Assembly (NCBI RefSeq): GCF_001651035.1
Contig: NZ_LXRG01000233.1
Span: 124,001 to 188,000 of the forward strand
Direction: 5' to 3'
Length of the DNA stretch: 64,000 nt
Origin: Halomonas sp. ALS9
Lineage (GTDB): Bacteria > Pseudomonadota > Gammaproteobacteria > Pseudomonadales > Halomonadaceae
A model generated the notes under the pieces. That model was given only the letters and a program-made list of their open reading frames with translations, made no database searches and was not told the origin of the DNA. This document shows positions 8,357 to 17,898 of the stretch, in pieces. The number at the start of each line of letters is the position of its first letter. Position 1 is the first letter of the stretch. Position numbers and translations under genes: made by a program.

Positions 8357-8472
8357 AAGACAGTCTCCAGAAGTTATCTCTTTCTCACTCTCAGATAGGT
8401 GATTTAGGAATAAAAAGATAGTTATTAATTCTTTTGGGTTATTATCAGCTAGGCGTTACCCTAACTGCATAC

Positions 8473-8495
8473 GAACGTACAATATTAGAACGTAC
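8473..8495 (+). promoter_or_regulatory. Paired GAACGTAC direct repeats upstream of cysD
   Basis: GAACGTAC occurs at 8473-8480 and again at 8488-8495, 15 bases apart, about 50-70 bases before the cysD start. The rest of the gap 8357-8543 is AT-rich and would suit a promoter. A regulator site (for example CysB or another sulfur regulator) is possible, but no consensus match can be claimed. Confidence 0.3.
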
Positions 8496-8543
8496 ACTGT
8501 TTCTAGCTTGTGTGACGAGCATGTTTTTGTGAGGTAAGGGGCC

Positions 8544-9506
8544 ATGACCCAATTGTCTACTGTTTCTTCAGCGACGCAGGGGGAAGCTTTTAACGCCCCT
8601 GATGCTGCGCGTTTGACCCACCTTAAGCAGTTAGAAGCGGAGTCTATTCATATTATCCGCGAAGTCGCCGCTGAGTTCTCCAACCCAGTGATGATGTACT
8701 CCATTGGTAAAGACTCATCAGTCATGCTGCATCTGGCGCGTAAAGCCTTCTACCCAGGTACGCCGCCTTTTCCGCTGCTGCACGTAGACACCACCTGGAA
8801 ATTTCGCGAGATGATCGAGTTCCGTAACCGTATGGCTGCTGAAGCGGGTATGGAATTGCTCGTGCACACCAATGAAGAGGGGCGGGCGGCGAATATCAAT
8901 CCGTTCGACCACGGCAGCGCTAAATATACCGACATCATGAAAACCCAGGCGCTTAAACAAGCGCTGGAAAAGCACGGGTTTGATGCGGCCTTTGGTGGTG
9001 CCCGTCGCGATGAAGAGGCGTCACGGGCCAAGGAGCGTGTCTACTCGTTCCGTGATAAGTATCACCGCTGGGATCCCAAAAATCAGCGTCCTGAGCTGTG
9101 GAATGTGTATAACGCCAAGGTTAATAAAGGCGAATCGATTCGCGTGTTCCCGCTCTCCAACTGGACTGAGCTGGATATCTGGCAGTACATCTATTTAGAG
9201 TCGATTCCTATTGTGCCGCTCTACTACTCGGCCAAACGGCCTATCGTTGAGCGCGACGGTATGCAAGTTATGGTGGATGACGAGCGTATGCCGTTAGCGC
9301 CCGACGAAGTACCGGAAATGAAGTCGGTGCGATTTAGAACGCTTGGCTGCTACCCGCTGACCGGTGCGGTGGAGTCAGAAGCGGCGACGCTGCCGGAAAT
9401 TATTCAAGAGATGCTGCTGACCCGTACCAGCGAGCGCAGTGGCCGCGCCATTGACCGTGACCAAGTGGGTTCGATGGAGAAGAAAAAGCGCGAGGGGTAC
9501 TTCTAA
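8544..9506 (+). CDS. cysD: Sulfate adenylyltransferase subunit 2
   Basis: 320 residues. Catalytic subunit of ATP sulfurylase, which joins sulfate and ATP to adenosine 5'-phosphosulfate in cysteine biosynthesis. The PP-loop SIGKDSS is at residues 53-59, followed by [29 protein letters not shown] and the C-terminal EKKKREGYF that is nearly invariant in CysD. Length is typical (E. coli 302) with about 18 extra N-terminal residues. The stop overlaps the cysN start by one base (TAATG), so CysD and CysN are co-translated. Confidence 0.97.
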   Translation: MTQLSTVSSATQGEAFNAPDAARLTHLKQLEAESIHIIREVAAEFSNPVMMYSIGKDSSVMLHLARKAFYPGTPPFPLLHVDTTWKFREMIEFRNRMAAEAGMELLVHTNEEGRAANINPFDHGSAKYTDIMKTQALKQALEKHGFDAAFGGARRDEEASRAKERVYSFRDKYHRWDPKNQRPELWNVYNAKVNKGESIRVFPLSNWTELDIWQYIYLESIPIVPLYYSAKRPIVERDGMQVMVDDERMPLAPDEVPEMKSVRFRTLGCYPLTGAVESEAATLPEIIQEMLLTRTSERSGRAIDRDQVGSMEKKKREGYF

Positions 9507-10948
9507 TGTCTCACCAATCCAATTTAATTGCCGACAATATCGAAGAGTACCTGCACGAGCATGAAAACAAAGACCTGCTGCGTTTTATTACCTGCGGCAG
9601 CGTTGACGACGGCAAATCGACGCTGATTGGTCGGCTGCTTCATGACTCGAAAATGATCTTTGAAGATCAGTTGGCGGCGATCACCCAGGCCTCTAAAACC
9701 AGCGGTACCACCGGTGATACCGTTGATCTGGCGCTATTGGTGGATGGCCTGCAGTCTGAACGCGAGCAGGGCATTACCATTGATGTGGCGTACCGCTTTT
9801 TCTCTACCGATAAGCGTAAGTTCATTATTGCCGATACGCCGGGGCATGAGCAGTACACCCGCAATATGGCCACGGGCGCTTCCACGGCCAGCCTGGCGAT
9901 TATCTTGATCGATGCCCGTTACGGTGTGCAGACCCAGACTCGTCGTCACAGCTTTATCGCCGACCTGCTGGGTATCCAGCATCTGGTGATTGCGGTCAAT
10001 AAAATGGATCTGGTGGGCTTCTCCGAGCAGCGCTTTAACGAGATAGTCGATGAGTACCGTGCCTTTGCCACTAATCTCCAAGCGTCGGATATTCGCTTTG
10101 TGCCAATGTCGGCGCTGAATGGCGACAATGTGGTCAATCGTAGTGAACAAACGCCCTGGTACTTTACCGACAGTTATCAGGGGAAAACGCTGATCGAGCT
10201 GTTGGAGAGCGTCGAGATAACCCGCGATCAAAACCTCACTGACCTGCGCTTGCCTGTGCAGTACGTCAACCGCCCAAACCTTGATTTTCGCGGTTACTGC
10301 GGCACTTTGGCGGCTGGTGTGTTGCGTCCCGGGCAAGCTGTTAAGGCGCTCCCGTCGGGTAAAACATCGCGGGTTGCAAGGATTGTCACCTTTGATGGCG
10401 ACCTTGCGGCGGCTTATCCTGGCCAAGCCATCACCGTAACACTGGAAGATGAGATCGATATCTCCCGTGGCGATTGGCTGGTAGCGGCAGATAGCGAACT
10501 GCCGCTCTCCAATAGCTTTAAAGCCGATATTGTCTGGATGCAGGACGAGGCTTTAACGCCGGGTAAGCTGTATGATTTCAAGCTGGCGACCCGCGACCTT
10601 TCCGGCCAGGTCAGCGCGATTGATTACCAAATCGACGTTAATACTCTGGAAAAGCATGCCACGCACTCGCTGGACTTAAATGCGATTGCCCGCTGCGACG
10701 TGGAGCTGACCGCGGCCATTCCGGTGGATGACTACCGCACCAGCCCGGGCACCGGCAGCTTTATCATTATCGATCGGCTGACCAATGTGACCGTAGGCGC
10801 AGGTATGATTCGTGGCACTGCAAGCGCTTCAGGCAGTGCATCAAGTGCCACCGACTGGGCGGCCCTTGAACGCGATCTGAATGCCTTGGTGCGTAAGCAT
10901 TTCCCCCACTGGGAAGCGAAAGATATCAGCAGCTTGTTTAACCGCTAA
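9506..10948 (+). CDS. cysN: Sulfate adenylyltransferase subunit 1 (GTPase)
   Basis: 480 residues, an EF-Tu-like GTPase that drives the CysD reaction by GTP hydrolysis. Nucleotide motifs: GSVDDGKS at residues 31-38, DTPGHEQY at about 110-117 and NKMDL at about 165-169, followed by two beta-barrel domains. It ends without an APS kinase (CysC) domain, unlike the fused CysNC found in many pseudomonads; cysC is not in this window. A strong bidirectional terminator follows immediately. Confidence 0.97.
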   Translation: MSHQSNLIADNIEEYLHEHENKDLLRFITCGSVDDGKSTLIGRLLHDSKMIFEDQLAAITQASKTSGTTGDTVDLALLVDGLQSEREQGITIDVAYRFFSTDKRKFIIADTPGHEQYTRNMATGASTASLAIILIDARYGVQTQTRRHSFIADLLGIQHLVIAVNKMDLVGFSEQRFNEIVDEYRAFATNLQASDIRFVPMSALNGDNVVNRSEQTPWYFTDSYQGKTLIELLESVEITRDQNLTDLRLPVQYVNRPNLDFRGYCGTLAAGVLRPGQAVKALPSGKTSRVARIVTFDGDLAAAYPGQAITVTLEDEIDISRGDWLVAADSELPLSNSFKADIVWMQDEALTPGKLYDFKLATRDLSGQVSAIDYQIDVNTLEKHATHSLDLNAIARCDVELTAAIPVDDYRTSPGTGSFIIIDRLTNVTVGAGMIRGTASASGSASSATDWAALERDLNALVRKHFPHWEAKDISSLFNR

Positions 10949-10967
10949 ATGTAATCGCTTAGAGCAA

Positions 10968-11000
10968 AACGGCACGCCTGCAAGGCGTGCCGTTACTATT
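10968..11000 (+). terminator. Terminator between cysN and tupA
   Basis: Perfect 11-bp stem AACGGCACGCC / GGCGTGCCGTT with a 5-base loop (10968-10994), flanked by A-rich and T-rich sequence. It lies between convergent genes and can serve both. Confidence 0.85.
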
Positions 11001-11016
11001 TTGGGGACTTGCAAGA

Positions 11017-11826
11017 TTACTCGGCGTTAGGGAAAAACAGCTGCTGCCCATCCACCTCGTAATCGGCAATCGCTTGCTGCCCCTCGTCTGATACGAGCCA
11101 CTCGTGCCACTGGGCAGCGAGGTCGTGTTTCAAGTGCGGGTGACGTTCGGCTGAAAGCAGCAGGCTACCGTACTGATTGAACAGCGCTTCATCGCCTTCA
11201 AACAGTAGCGTTAAGTCTTGTGGATTTTCAAACGCAACCCAGGTGGCGCGATCGGTAAACGTGTAGGCGCCCATACCCGCGGCGGTATTCAGCGTAGGGC
11301 CCATGCCACTACCCAGTTCGCGGTACCACTCGCCCTGGGGCGTGATGCCCGCATCTTCCCATAGACGCAACTCAGCGCGGTTGGTGCCGCTATCGTCACC
11401 CCGTGAGGCAAAGGGCGACTCGCTCTCGGCGATGCGTTGCATGGCATCGGTGACTGATTCACTGGCACTGATGCCAGCAGGGTCATCGCTGGGGCCAACG
11501 ATGACAAAATCGTTGTACATCACATTAAGGCGCTCGGTGGCGTAGCCATCGGCCACAAACTGCTCTTCGCCCGCGGTGTCGTGTACCAGCAGGCTATCGG
11601 CATCGCCACGGCGACCAATTTCAAACGCCTGCCCGGTGCCTACGGCTACCACGCGTACATCAATCCCTGTTTCTTCAGTGAAGGTAGGAATAATAGCGTC
11701 GAACAAACCTGAGTTTTCGGTCGAGGTGGTCGAGGCCAGTGTGATGTAGTCATCCGCTGCCAGCAGCGTGCCGCTCCAGGAGAGCCCTAGCGTGCCTGCG
11801 ATTAACAATGCAGTAGTCTTATTCAT
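11017..11826 (-). CDS. tupA: Tungstate ABC transporter substrate-binding protein
   Basis: 269 residues. A Sec signal peptide (TTALLIAGTLGLSWSGTLLA, cleavage about residue 23) exports it to the periplasm. The mature protein begins with DYITLASTTSTENSGL; the TTST motif is the hallmark of TupA-type tungstate-binding proteins, distinct from ModA. Further TupA-like elements are VAVGTGQAFEIGRRGDADSLLVHD-type sequence around residues 55-80 and SRGDDSGTN. It is the last gene of a minus-strand tupB-tupC-tupA operon. It captures tungstate for enzymes such as formate or aldehyde dehydrogenases; molybdate is the alternative. Confidence 0.9.
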   Translation of the reverse strand: MNKTTALLIAGTLGLSWSGTLLAADDYITLASTTSTENSGLFDAIIPTFTEETGIDVRVVAVGTGQAFEIGRRGDADSLLVHDTAGEEQFVADGYATERLNVMYNDFVIVGPSDDPAGISASESVTDAMQRIAESESPFASRGDDSGTNRAELRLWEDAGITPQGEWYRELGSGMGPTLNTAAGMGAYTFTDRATWVAFENPQDLTLLFEGDEALFNQYGSLLLSAERHPHLKHDLAAQWHEWLVSDEGQQAIADYEVDGQQLFFPNAE

Positions 11827-11871
11827 GGTATGGCTCCTTGATCGTTTTTCATTTATCTAGCTGTTTCAGGG

Positions 11872-12588
11872 CTACCAAACGAGTTCGCCGCGAATAAACG
11901 CACCAGCCTCACGTGAGGAGGGAGCGGTAAAAAAGTCGTTGGCGGAGGTGTGTTCCAGCAACTCGCCGTTATGCAAAAACAGCACGTCATCGGCCAAACG
12001 GCGTGCTTGGTGTAGGTCGTGGGTGGTCATCACAATGCGCGTGCCGCTGTGGTGAAACTCAAGCACGGCATCTTCAACGGCCTTGATGGCGGCAGGGTCG
12101 AGTGCGGAGGTGGGTTCATCTAGAAACAGCACCTGTGGATTGAGCAGCCAAGCACGTGCCAGTGCCAAACGTTGCTGTTCGCCGCCAGATAGCACCCGCG
12201 CTGGCCGTTTGGCGAGATGCGCCAGACCAAACCTCTCTAACGCACTCATTGCCTGGGATTTGCGGTTTTGACGGGCTGTTTTATGAATGGCTAATACGTA
12301 GGTCAGGTTATTTAGCGCCGAGCGGCGCAGCAGCACGGGGCGCTGGAAGACCATGGCTTGGGCAGGTGGCGCGCCTTGCCAGTGTACTGTGCCGCTGGTA
12401 GGCGTTAATAGGCCATGGGCCAAGCGCATGAGCAGGCTTTTGCCCGCGCCGTTGGGGCCCATGATGAGTGTTCGCTGGCAGCCTGTCAGGCGCAAGGTAG
12501 TAGGCTTGAGCAGCGTATGGCCGCGATGGATAAAACCCACGCTATCGAGCTCTAGGGTGGCGGTGGGAGGAGCGTAGTGTGCGTTCAT
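11872..12588 (-). CDS. tupC: Tungstate ABC transporter ATP-binding protein
   Basis: 238 residues with all ABC ATPase motifs: Walker A GPNGAGKS (44-51), signature LSGGEQQRL (about 138), Walker B VLFLDEPTSALD and switch His in MTTHDLHQ. It energises import by the membrane subunit encoded just upstream. Its ATG overlaps the permease stop by four bases (ATGA). The substrate comes from linkage to tupA, not from this sequence. Confidence 0.9.
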   Translation of the reverse strand: MNAHYAPPTATLELDSVGFIHRGHTLLKPTTLRLTGCQRTLIMGPNGAGKSLLMRLAHGLLTPTSGTVHWQGAPPAQAMVFQRPVLLRRSALNNLTYVLAIHKTARQNRKSQAMSALERFGLAHLAKRPARVLSGGEQQRLALARAWLLNPQVLFLDEPTSALDPAAIKAVEDAVLEFHHSGTRIVMTTHDLHQARRLADDVLFLHNGELLEHTSANDFFTAPSSREAGAFIRGELVW

Positions 12589-13289
12589 CCCAGCCGCCTT
12601 TTCGCCGTTTCGCCGATTATATGGGCGATAGCATTAATCATGGTGACCAGGGCGAGCAGAATAATCCCCAGGCCAAGCGCCATAGGCAGGTTGCCCTTGC
12701 TGGTTTCCAGCACAATGCTGGTGGTCATTACGCGGGTAACGCCATCGATATTGCCACCCACAATCATCACCGCGCCGACCTCGGCACTGGCGCGGCCAAA
12801 GCCGGCCAGGATCACCGTGATCAGCCCAAAGCGCGCATCCCATAGCAGAGTGGGGATCATGCGTAGGCGCGTAAGCCCCAGTGAGTTCAACTGCTCGGCA
12901 TACTCGCTGTGGAGCGCTTCAACCTGTTGGCGGGTAAGGGCGGCGATAATGGGAAGTACCAGAATCACCTGAGCGATCACCATCGCCGTCGGCGTAAATA
13001 GTAGCCCCCAGGCGCCTAGCGGGCCTGCCCGTGAAAGCAGCAGATAAACGCACAGCCCGGCGACTACGGGTGGCAAACCCATCAAGGCATTAAGGGCAAT
13101 AATCACTACATTGCGACCGGGAAAGCGCCACAGCGCCAGCGCGGCGCCTAAGGGCAGCGCTATTAGGCTGGCAATAATCACCGCCACCAGCGATACCTGC
13201 AGCGAGAGCACCACAATGGAGATTAACGCGTTATCCATACTCAGGATTAGGGCGAGGGCGGTACTAAAGGCGTTGTCACTGGTCAGCAT
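12585..13289 (-). CDS. tupB: Tungstate ABC transporter permease
   Basis: 234 residues, five to six hydrophobic segments, for example VVLSLQVSLVAVIIASLIALPLG-type sequence near residues 25-45. The cytoplasmic loop EVGAVMIVGGNIDG contains the EAA-like coupling element of binding-protein-dependent permeases and resembles TupB. It is the first gene of tupB-tupC-tupA, divergent from a regulator at 13418. No strong ribosome binding site precedes ATG 13289; an internal Met 17 codons on is another possible start. Confidence 0.88.
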   Translation of the reverse strand: MLTSDNAFSTALALILSMDNALISIVVLSLQVSLVAVIIASLIALPLGAALALWRFPGRNVVIIALNALMGLPPVVAGLCVYLLLSRAGPLGAWGLLFTPTAMVIAQVILVLPIIAALTRQQVEALHSEYAEQLNSLGLTRLRMIPTLLWDARFGLITVILAGFGRASAEVGAVMIVGGNIDGVTRVMTTSIVLETSKGNLPMALGLGIILLALVTMINAIAHIIGETAKRRLG

Positions 13290-13345
13290 TGAGCATCGGC
13301 GTCATTATTATGTGATATTGAGCATGATGTACTGAAAAATGACCT

Positions 13346-13384
13346 AATGCACTTGAGGCTGAAATTCATGCAGTCTTATGCAGT
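13346..13384. promoter_or_regulatory. Candidate operator repeats in the tup divergent region
   Basis: ATGCAGT occurs at 13368-13374 and 13378-13384 (10-bp period) and a related ATGCACT at 13347. They lie between the divergent tup operon and its putative regulator. A binding site is plausible but the motif is unknown to me. Confidence 0.35.
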
Positions 13385-13417
13385 AAATTGCTTATACCCA
13401 GCGGAGGGCTCGTTGCG

Positions 13418-14305
13418 ATGGCTGAACAATATGCTTACCTGACCACCGCAGAAGTCGCTGACTATTTACGCTTAAAAGAGCGCAAGGTCTACGACCTGGT
13501 TCGCCAAGGCCAGATTCCTTGTAGCCGGGTAACGGGAAAGCTGCTGTTTCCCCGCCAACAGATTGATTTATGGGTGCTGAGCCATTTGGAAGGCGGCCAG
13601 GCGCAGCGTTTTTCGGTACCGCTGGTCGTCGCGGGGAGTCAGGATCCGCTGCTGGAATGGTCGATTCGAGAGAGCGGCTCTGATTTAGCGATGCTCTGCC
13701 AGGGCAGCGGCGACGGTGTACGGCGTTTGATTGATGGCAAGGCGATGCTGGCAGGTATTCATCTGCTGGATGCTTCCACCCAACGCTACAACGAGCCCAG
13801 CCTGCTTGGTTTAAGCGGTATGCGCGACCTGCTGATAGTGCACTGGGCCAAGCGACGCCAGGGGTTGCTCTTGCCAACAGATAACCCGCTAAAAATCCAT
13901 GGGATGAACGACTTGAAGCGGCCCGATATTCGCGTGGCATATCGCCAGCCAGATGCGGGAGCAGCGAGGCTGCTGAGCTGTTTGCTAGCACGGGCGGGGA
14001 TTGATAGCTCCGCGCTTAACTGGGCGCCACACGCTTCATTAAGTGAGGATGATTTGGCAATTAGCATCAGCCAGGGCGAAGCTGATGTAGGGCTTGGCAT
14101 TGAAGCTGCCGCCCATCGTCAGCAGTTAAGCTTTATTCCGCTATGCCAAGAGCCATTTGATTTAGTGATGCAGCGGCGTAGCTATTTCGAACCCGCCGTA
14201 CGGCGGCTGTTGGCATTTACTCATCAGGCACGCTTTGCTGAGCGAGCGAGGCAGCTGGGCGGCTACGATCTTGGTGAGGCAGGCAAGATTGTCTATAACG
14301 CTTAG
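13418..14305 (+). CDS. HTH plus binding-protein-like regulator of tungstate/molybdate genes
   Basis: 295 residues from ATG 13418, which has GGAGGG at nine bases. Residues about 7-55 are an excisionase/MerR-like helix-turn-helix (LTTAEVADYLRLKERKVYDL). Residues about 70-295 look like a periplasmic-binding-protein fold without signal peptide, as in the COG1910 molybdate-type binding domain fused to a DNA-binding domain. Such proteins sense an oxyanion or molybdenum-cofactor state in the cytoplasm. Divergent placement next to tupBCA suggests that it controls that operon and itself. The ligand is not shown by the sequence. Confidence 0.8.
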   Translation: MAEQYAYLTTAEVADYLRLKERKVYDLVRQGQIPCSRVTGKLLFPRQQIDLWVLSHLEGGQAQRFSVPLVVAGSQDPLLEWSIRESGSDLAMLCQGSGDGVRRLIDGKAMLAGIHLLDASTQRYNEPSLLGLSGMRDLLIVHWAKRRQGLLLPTDNPLKIHGMNDLKRPDIRVAYRQPDAGAARLLSCLLARAGIDSSALNWAPHASLSEDDLAISISQGEADVGLGIEAAAHRQQLSFIPLCQEPFDLVMQRRSYFEPAVRRLLAFTHQARFAERARQLGGYDLGEAGKIVYNA

Positions 14306-14404
14306 TGCAGCCAGTTAACTCGTTAGCAGGTTAGCTTGACGCTGTTACTGTATGCGCCACAATGGTGAAGCGTTACTAACGCAAATCATCACGAAAAGGA
14401 GAGC

Positions 14405-14971
14405 ATGATGAAACAAGCATTAAACGGACAACGCGTGGCGATTTTAGCCGCCGATGGTTTTGAAGAGTCAGAGCTCAGCGTGCCGCGTGCTGCCCTGCAA
14501 AAAGAGGGTGTCGAGGTTCACATCATCACTCCCGATAGAAAAGGGATTCGCGCTTGGGCGGAAACCGATTGGGGGGATACTTACGAGGCAGATAAAGCGC
14601 TTGCTGATGTCAATGAGTCCGACTACCACGGCTTGGTTCTTCCCGGTGGCCTATTCAACCCTGATGAGCTGCGCACCAATGAAGAAGCTCTTCACTTCGT
14701 CAAAGCGTTTTTCCAGGCGGGCAAACCCGTCGCGGCTATTTGCCATGCGCCGTGGATTTTAATCAACGCAGGCGTGGTCGAAGGGCGTCGCATGACCTCG
14801 GTACCCAGTGTTGCCCAGGATTTGCGCAATGCAGGCGTTGAATGGGTCGACGAATCGGTTGTAGTTGATAGTGGCCTTGTGACCAGCCGCACGCCGAAAG
14901 ACTTGGATGCCTTTAACGCCAAGTTACTTGAGGAGCTTCAAGAAGGGCGTCATTCTGGTCAGCACGCTTGA
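14405..14971 (+). CDS. DJ-1/PfpI family protein (YhbO-like)
   Basis: 188 residues. PfpI-type proteins act as protein or nucleotide deglycases, glyoxalase-like enzymes or stress chaperones. The catalytic Cys-His pair is C113-H114 in AICHAPW and the conserved Glu is in DGFEESE (about residue 20). AAGGAG precedes the start; either of two adjacent ATG codons (14405, 14408) may be used. The stop overlaps the next gene's ATG (TGATG), so it is translationally coupled to an App1-like protein. Confidence 0.9.
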   Translation: MMKQALNGQRVAILAADGFEESELSVPRAALQKEGVEVHIITPDRKGIRAWAETDWGDTYEADKALADVNESDYHGLVLPGGLFNPDELRTNEEALHFVKAFFQAGKPVAAICHAPWILINAGVVEGRRMTSVPSVAQDLRNAGVEWVDESVVVDSGLVTSRTPKDLDAFNAKLLEELQEGRHSGQHA

Positions 14972-16089
14972 TGAGCTTATTGCGTGAGTGGGCAAGCTTT
15001 GTCAAAAGGCTTGTCCACGTAATTGCCAAACCTATCAAAGGTGACAGTGGTCGCGGTGGTATGGTGGTGCATCCTTACCGTGGCTATGGATCTCAGCGTG
15101 AAGTGTTTGTCATGGGAAGGGTGTTTCGCCAAGCCGCGCTAGGACGCATCATCCCTCGCCATGGCATGCTGCGCGACACCGCCGATGTTGCACGGCGGGT
15201 TTTGCGCCGAGGGCTGGCTGATGCTCAGGTTGAGATACATATTGGCGAAAACCAACTCTGCGTGGGCACTGATCGCGATGGCTATTTTGATGTCCACTTG
15301 CCGATTAGCCATACGCTGCCGATCGATGTTTCTTGGCACCGCGCTGATATCTTGGTGCATTGCCCCGGTCAGACCCCGGTACGCACCCATGTAGAAGTTT
15401 ACGTGCCACCGCCAGAGGCGGACTTGCTGGTGATTAGCGATATTGATGACACCGTTATGTTTACCGGCGTAGCGGAAAAACTCAAAATGCTTTATCGCCT
15501 GTTTGTTAAAAAACCCCACCGCCGCACCGCTTTTCCTGGTGTCGCATCGCTTTATCAAGCACTGCATCGCGGCGTAAGCGAACGCGCTGAACGCCCCATT
15601 TTGTATGTCTCTCGCGGGCCGTGGGCGATATACGAAATGCTTGAAACCTTCTTTCAGATCAACCGTATCCCCGTTGGCCCCATTATATTTCTGCGCGAGT
15701 GGGGGATCTCCTGGCGCAAGCCCTGGCCGCGCCGTGCCGAAGAGCACAAACGTGATCTGATCAATCGTATGCTTACCCTTTATAACGATATGCCTTGCAT
15801 ACTCATTGGTGATAGCGGCCAGCACGATCCAGAAGTGTATATCGAAATTGTCAAAGCCTACCCAAACCGCATTAAAGCTATCTACATTCGGCGTGTGGAT
15901 AAAGATCCTAAGCGGGAGGAGGCCATTCAGCGCTTGCGCGATGAGCTGGTGGGTACCCAGTGCGAGCTGGTACTAGCTGCCGATAGCGTGCTGATCGCCG
16001 AACACGCCCACGCCCAGGGTGATATCTCTGCACACGGCTTGCAGGCGGTTCAGCGCGACGTAGAAGAGCACCGCAACGATCCTACCTAA
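14971..16089 (+). CDS. App1-like (DUF2183) phosphatase-domain protein
   Basis: 372 residues. The C-terminal half carries the HAD-like signature DIDDTVM at residues 157-163, then LYVSRGPW and LIGDSGQHDPEVY, which together match the App1/DUF2183 family; yeast App1 is a Mg2+-dependent phosphatidate phosphatase. The N-terminal half has the family's beta domain (GRVFRQA, RDGYFDV). The protein is cytoplasmic or peripheral. Coupled to PfpI by a TGATG overlap. Bacterial members have no firmly proven substrate; a phospholipid or phospho-metabolite is a guess from the family. Confidence 0.8.
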   Translation: MSLLREWASFVKRLVHVIAKPIKGDSGRGGMVVHPYRGYGSQREVFVMGRVFRQAALGRIIPRHGMLRDTADVARRVLRRGLADAQVEIHIGENQLCVGTDRDGYFDVHLPISHTLPIDVSWHRADILVHCPGQTPVRTHVEVYVPPPEADLLVISDIDDTVMFTGVAEKLKMLYRLFVKKPHRRTAFPGVASLYQALHRGVSERAERPILYVSRGPWAIYEMLETFFQINRIPVGPIIFLREWGISWRKPWPRRAEEHKRDLINRMLTLYNDMPCILIGDSGQHDPEVYIEIVKAYPNRIKAIYIRRVDKDPKREEAIQRLRDELVGTQCELVLAADSVLIAEHAHAQGDISAHGLQAVQRDVEEHRNDPT

Positions 16090-16207
16090 CCACACTCCCG
16101 CATAACGCTGTTGCCAAGTCAGTCCCCGTGGTAAAACAGCCATTCGGTCTGTGAAAAATATGTGCGTGTGGCTATTCGCGTGCATTGGCTTATCAACAGG
16201 GGCTGCC

Positions 16208-16882
16208 ATGGTTGTTCTGCTGATCATTTTTGCGCTGGCGGTTTTTGTGCTCCCCAATGTGTGGGCTAAATGGGTGCTCAAGCGCCATACCCGTGGCCGA
16301 GACGATTATCCCGGCACGGGGGCCGAACTGGCAGATCATTTGCTGCGCAGGCTGGGCATTGAGGGAGCAAGTGTGGAGCGCACCGAATTTGGCGATCATT
16401 ACGACCCCGAAACGCGCTGCGTGAGGCTTTCCCCAGACAACTATGATGGCCGCTCGCTAACTGCCGTCACCGTGGCCGCTCATGAGGTCGGTCACGCTAT
16501 TCAACATCATCAGGGCTACGCGCCACTGCTGGCGCGCAGCCGATTAGTCGGCGTTGCGCAAAAAGCCGAAAAACTCGGCGCTCTATTGATGATGGCCGCC
16601 CCGTTCCTGTTTCTATTGACCCGTTTGCCGGGTGGCCTGGCGATTGTGATTGCCATGGCGGTCATCAGCTTTGGCACCGCGGCATTGGTGCATCTAGTGA
16701 CCTTGCCGGTAGAGTTCGATGCCAGCTTTAACCGTGCACTACCGCTGCTAAAAGAGTATGTGCCACCTTACGATATGCCCGGCGCCCGGCATGTGCTTAC
16801 CGCCTGCGCATTTACCTATGTGGCAGCCTCACTCGCTAGTGTGATGAACTTAGGGCGCTGGCTGGTGATTTTGAGAAGGTAG
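16208..16882 (+). CDS. YugP-like membrane zinc metallopeptidase
   Basis: About 224 residues from ATG 16208, which has GGGG five bases upstream and gives the length of B. subtilis YugP; a longer start at GTG 16151 is possible. The zinc site HEVGHAIQHH is at about residues 92-101 (HExxH). There is an N-terminal membrane segment (LLIIFALAVFVLP), two central ones around residues 125-165 and a C-terminal one. This matches the neutral zinc metallopeptidase family PF04298. Target proteins are unknown. It stands alone, convergent with cmoB. Confidence 0.85.
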   Translation: MVVLLIIFALAVFVLPNVWAKWVLKRHTRGRDDYPGTGAELADHLLRRLGIEGASVERTEFGDHYDPETRCVRLSPDNYDGRSLTAVTVAAHEVGHAIQHHQGYAPLLARSRLVGVAQKAEKLGALLMMAAPFLFLLTRLPGGLAIVIAMAVISFGTAALVHLVTLPVEFDASFNRALPLLKEYVPPYDMPGARHVLTACAFTYVAASLASVMNLGRWLVILRR

Positions 16883-16885
16883 CTT

Positions 16886-17896
16886 TCACCCAGGCTTATT
16901 GGCCAAAATCACCGCTCTGCGCGGGGCGGGGTAGCCTTCAATAGTGCGGGTGCGGTCTTCAGGGTCGAGAAAGTCGGCCAACGATTGGTAAGTCATCCAC
17001 TCGGTTGATCGCTGCTCGTCTAGCGTGGTAACGGCTTCATCAACCACGCGCACATTGGTAAAGCCGCAGCGCTCCAGCCAGTGGCAGAGCGCTTGGGAAG
17101 AGGGCAGGAAGTAGACGTTGGGCATGGCGGCGTAACGCTCGCCGGGTACAAAGACCGTCCGCTCATCGCCTTCGACCACTAGGGTCTCCAGCACCAGCTC
17201 GCCACCCGGTGCCAACGCCGCTTTTAGCTGCTGAAGATGTTCCAGCGGAGCAGGACGGTGATAGAGCACGCCCATGGAAAACACCGTATCGAAAAAGCCT
17301 AGGTTGTCTGGCACATCTTCTATACCCACGGGTAAAAACTGCGTTCTACCGTCATCGGCATCGCCGACGAAGTGACGAACCGCCTGAAACTGCCAGTAGA
17401 AGCGTGGCGAAGGGTCGATCACCAACACAAAAGCCGCACCTGCCCCAGCCATGCGCCATGCGTGGTAGCCGCTGCCGCCGCCCACATCGAGCACCTTGCG
17501 ATATTTTAGCGGTGCCAGGTGTGGCGCCACTCTTTGCCACTTCCAATCCGAGCGCCACTCAGTGTCAATATGGATGCCACCCAGTTGAAAAGGGCCTTTA
17601 CGCCAGGGGGCAAGCTTGCTCAGCAGATTAAAGCATTGGCGCCGCTGGCTGTCGCTAAGATCGAGATCGACGCTGACAGTATCGCTGTCCAGCTGGACGT
17701 GCCGCTCATTGGGGAGCGCAGGAAGTTTGGCCACGGCCTTTTCCCAGGCAGACAAGTCGCCGTGGCGGTTGCGGTCAAGCCCATAAGCTAGCTGCTCGGG
17801 CAGCTTCGCTAACCAGGGTGTTAGCGAGGCATCCAGGCTAGCTTGATCTAAAAACGCCTGATAAATCGCGCGATGATCGTCGGATAACGGCGACAC
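16886..17896 (-). CDS. cmoB: tRNA U34 carboxymethyltransferase
   Basis: 336 residues. CmoB transfers the carboxymethyl group of carboxy-SAM to 5-hydroxyuridine at position 34 of tRNA, forming cmo5U. The methyltransferase core has VLDVGGGSGYH (motif I; family form GCGNGYH), then VLVIDPSPRFYWQF and FSMGVLYHRPAPLEHL, both strongly CmoB-like. Length is close to E. coli (323). It follows cmoA with a 2-base gap, so the two are one operon. Confidence 0.96.
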   Translation of the reverse strand: MSPLSDDHRAIYQAFLDQASLDASLTPWLAKLPEQLAYGLDRNRHGDLSAWEKAVAKLPALPNERHVQLDSDTVSVDLDLSDSQRRQCFNLLSKLAPWRKGPFQLGGIHIDTEWRSDWKWQRVAPHLAPLKYRKVLDVGGGSGYHAWRMAGAGAAFVLVIDPSPRFYWQFQAVRHFVGDADDGRTQFLPVGIEDVPDNLGFFDTVFSMGVLYHRPAPLEHLQQLKAALAPGGELVLETLVVEGDERTVFVPGERYAAMPNVYFLPSSQALCHWLERCGFTNVRVVDEAVTTLDEQRSTEWMTYQSLADFLDPEDRTRTIEGYPAPRRAVILANKPG

Positions 17897-17898
17897 CT

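Noticed and set aside
8357-8543. Gene or small RNA between cpdA and cysD
   Set aside because: Only AT-rich sequence with two short direct repeats; no reading frame or stable hairpin with a T-run.
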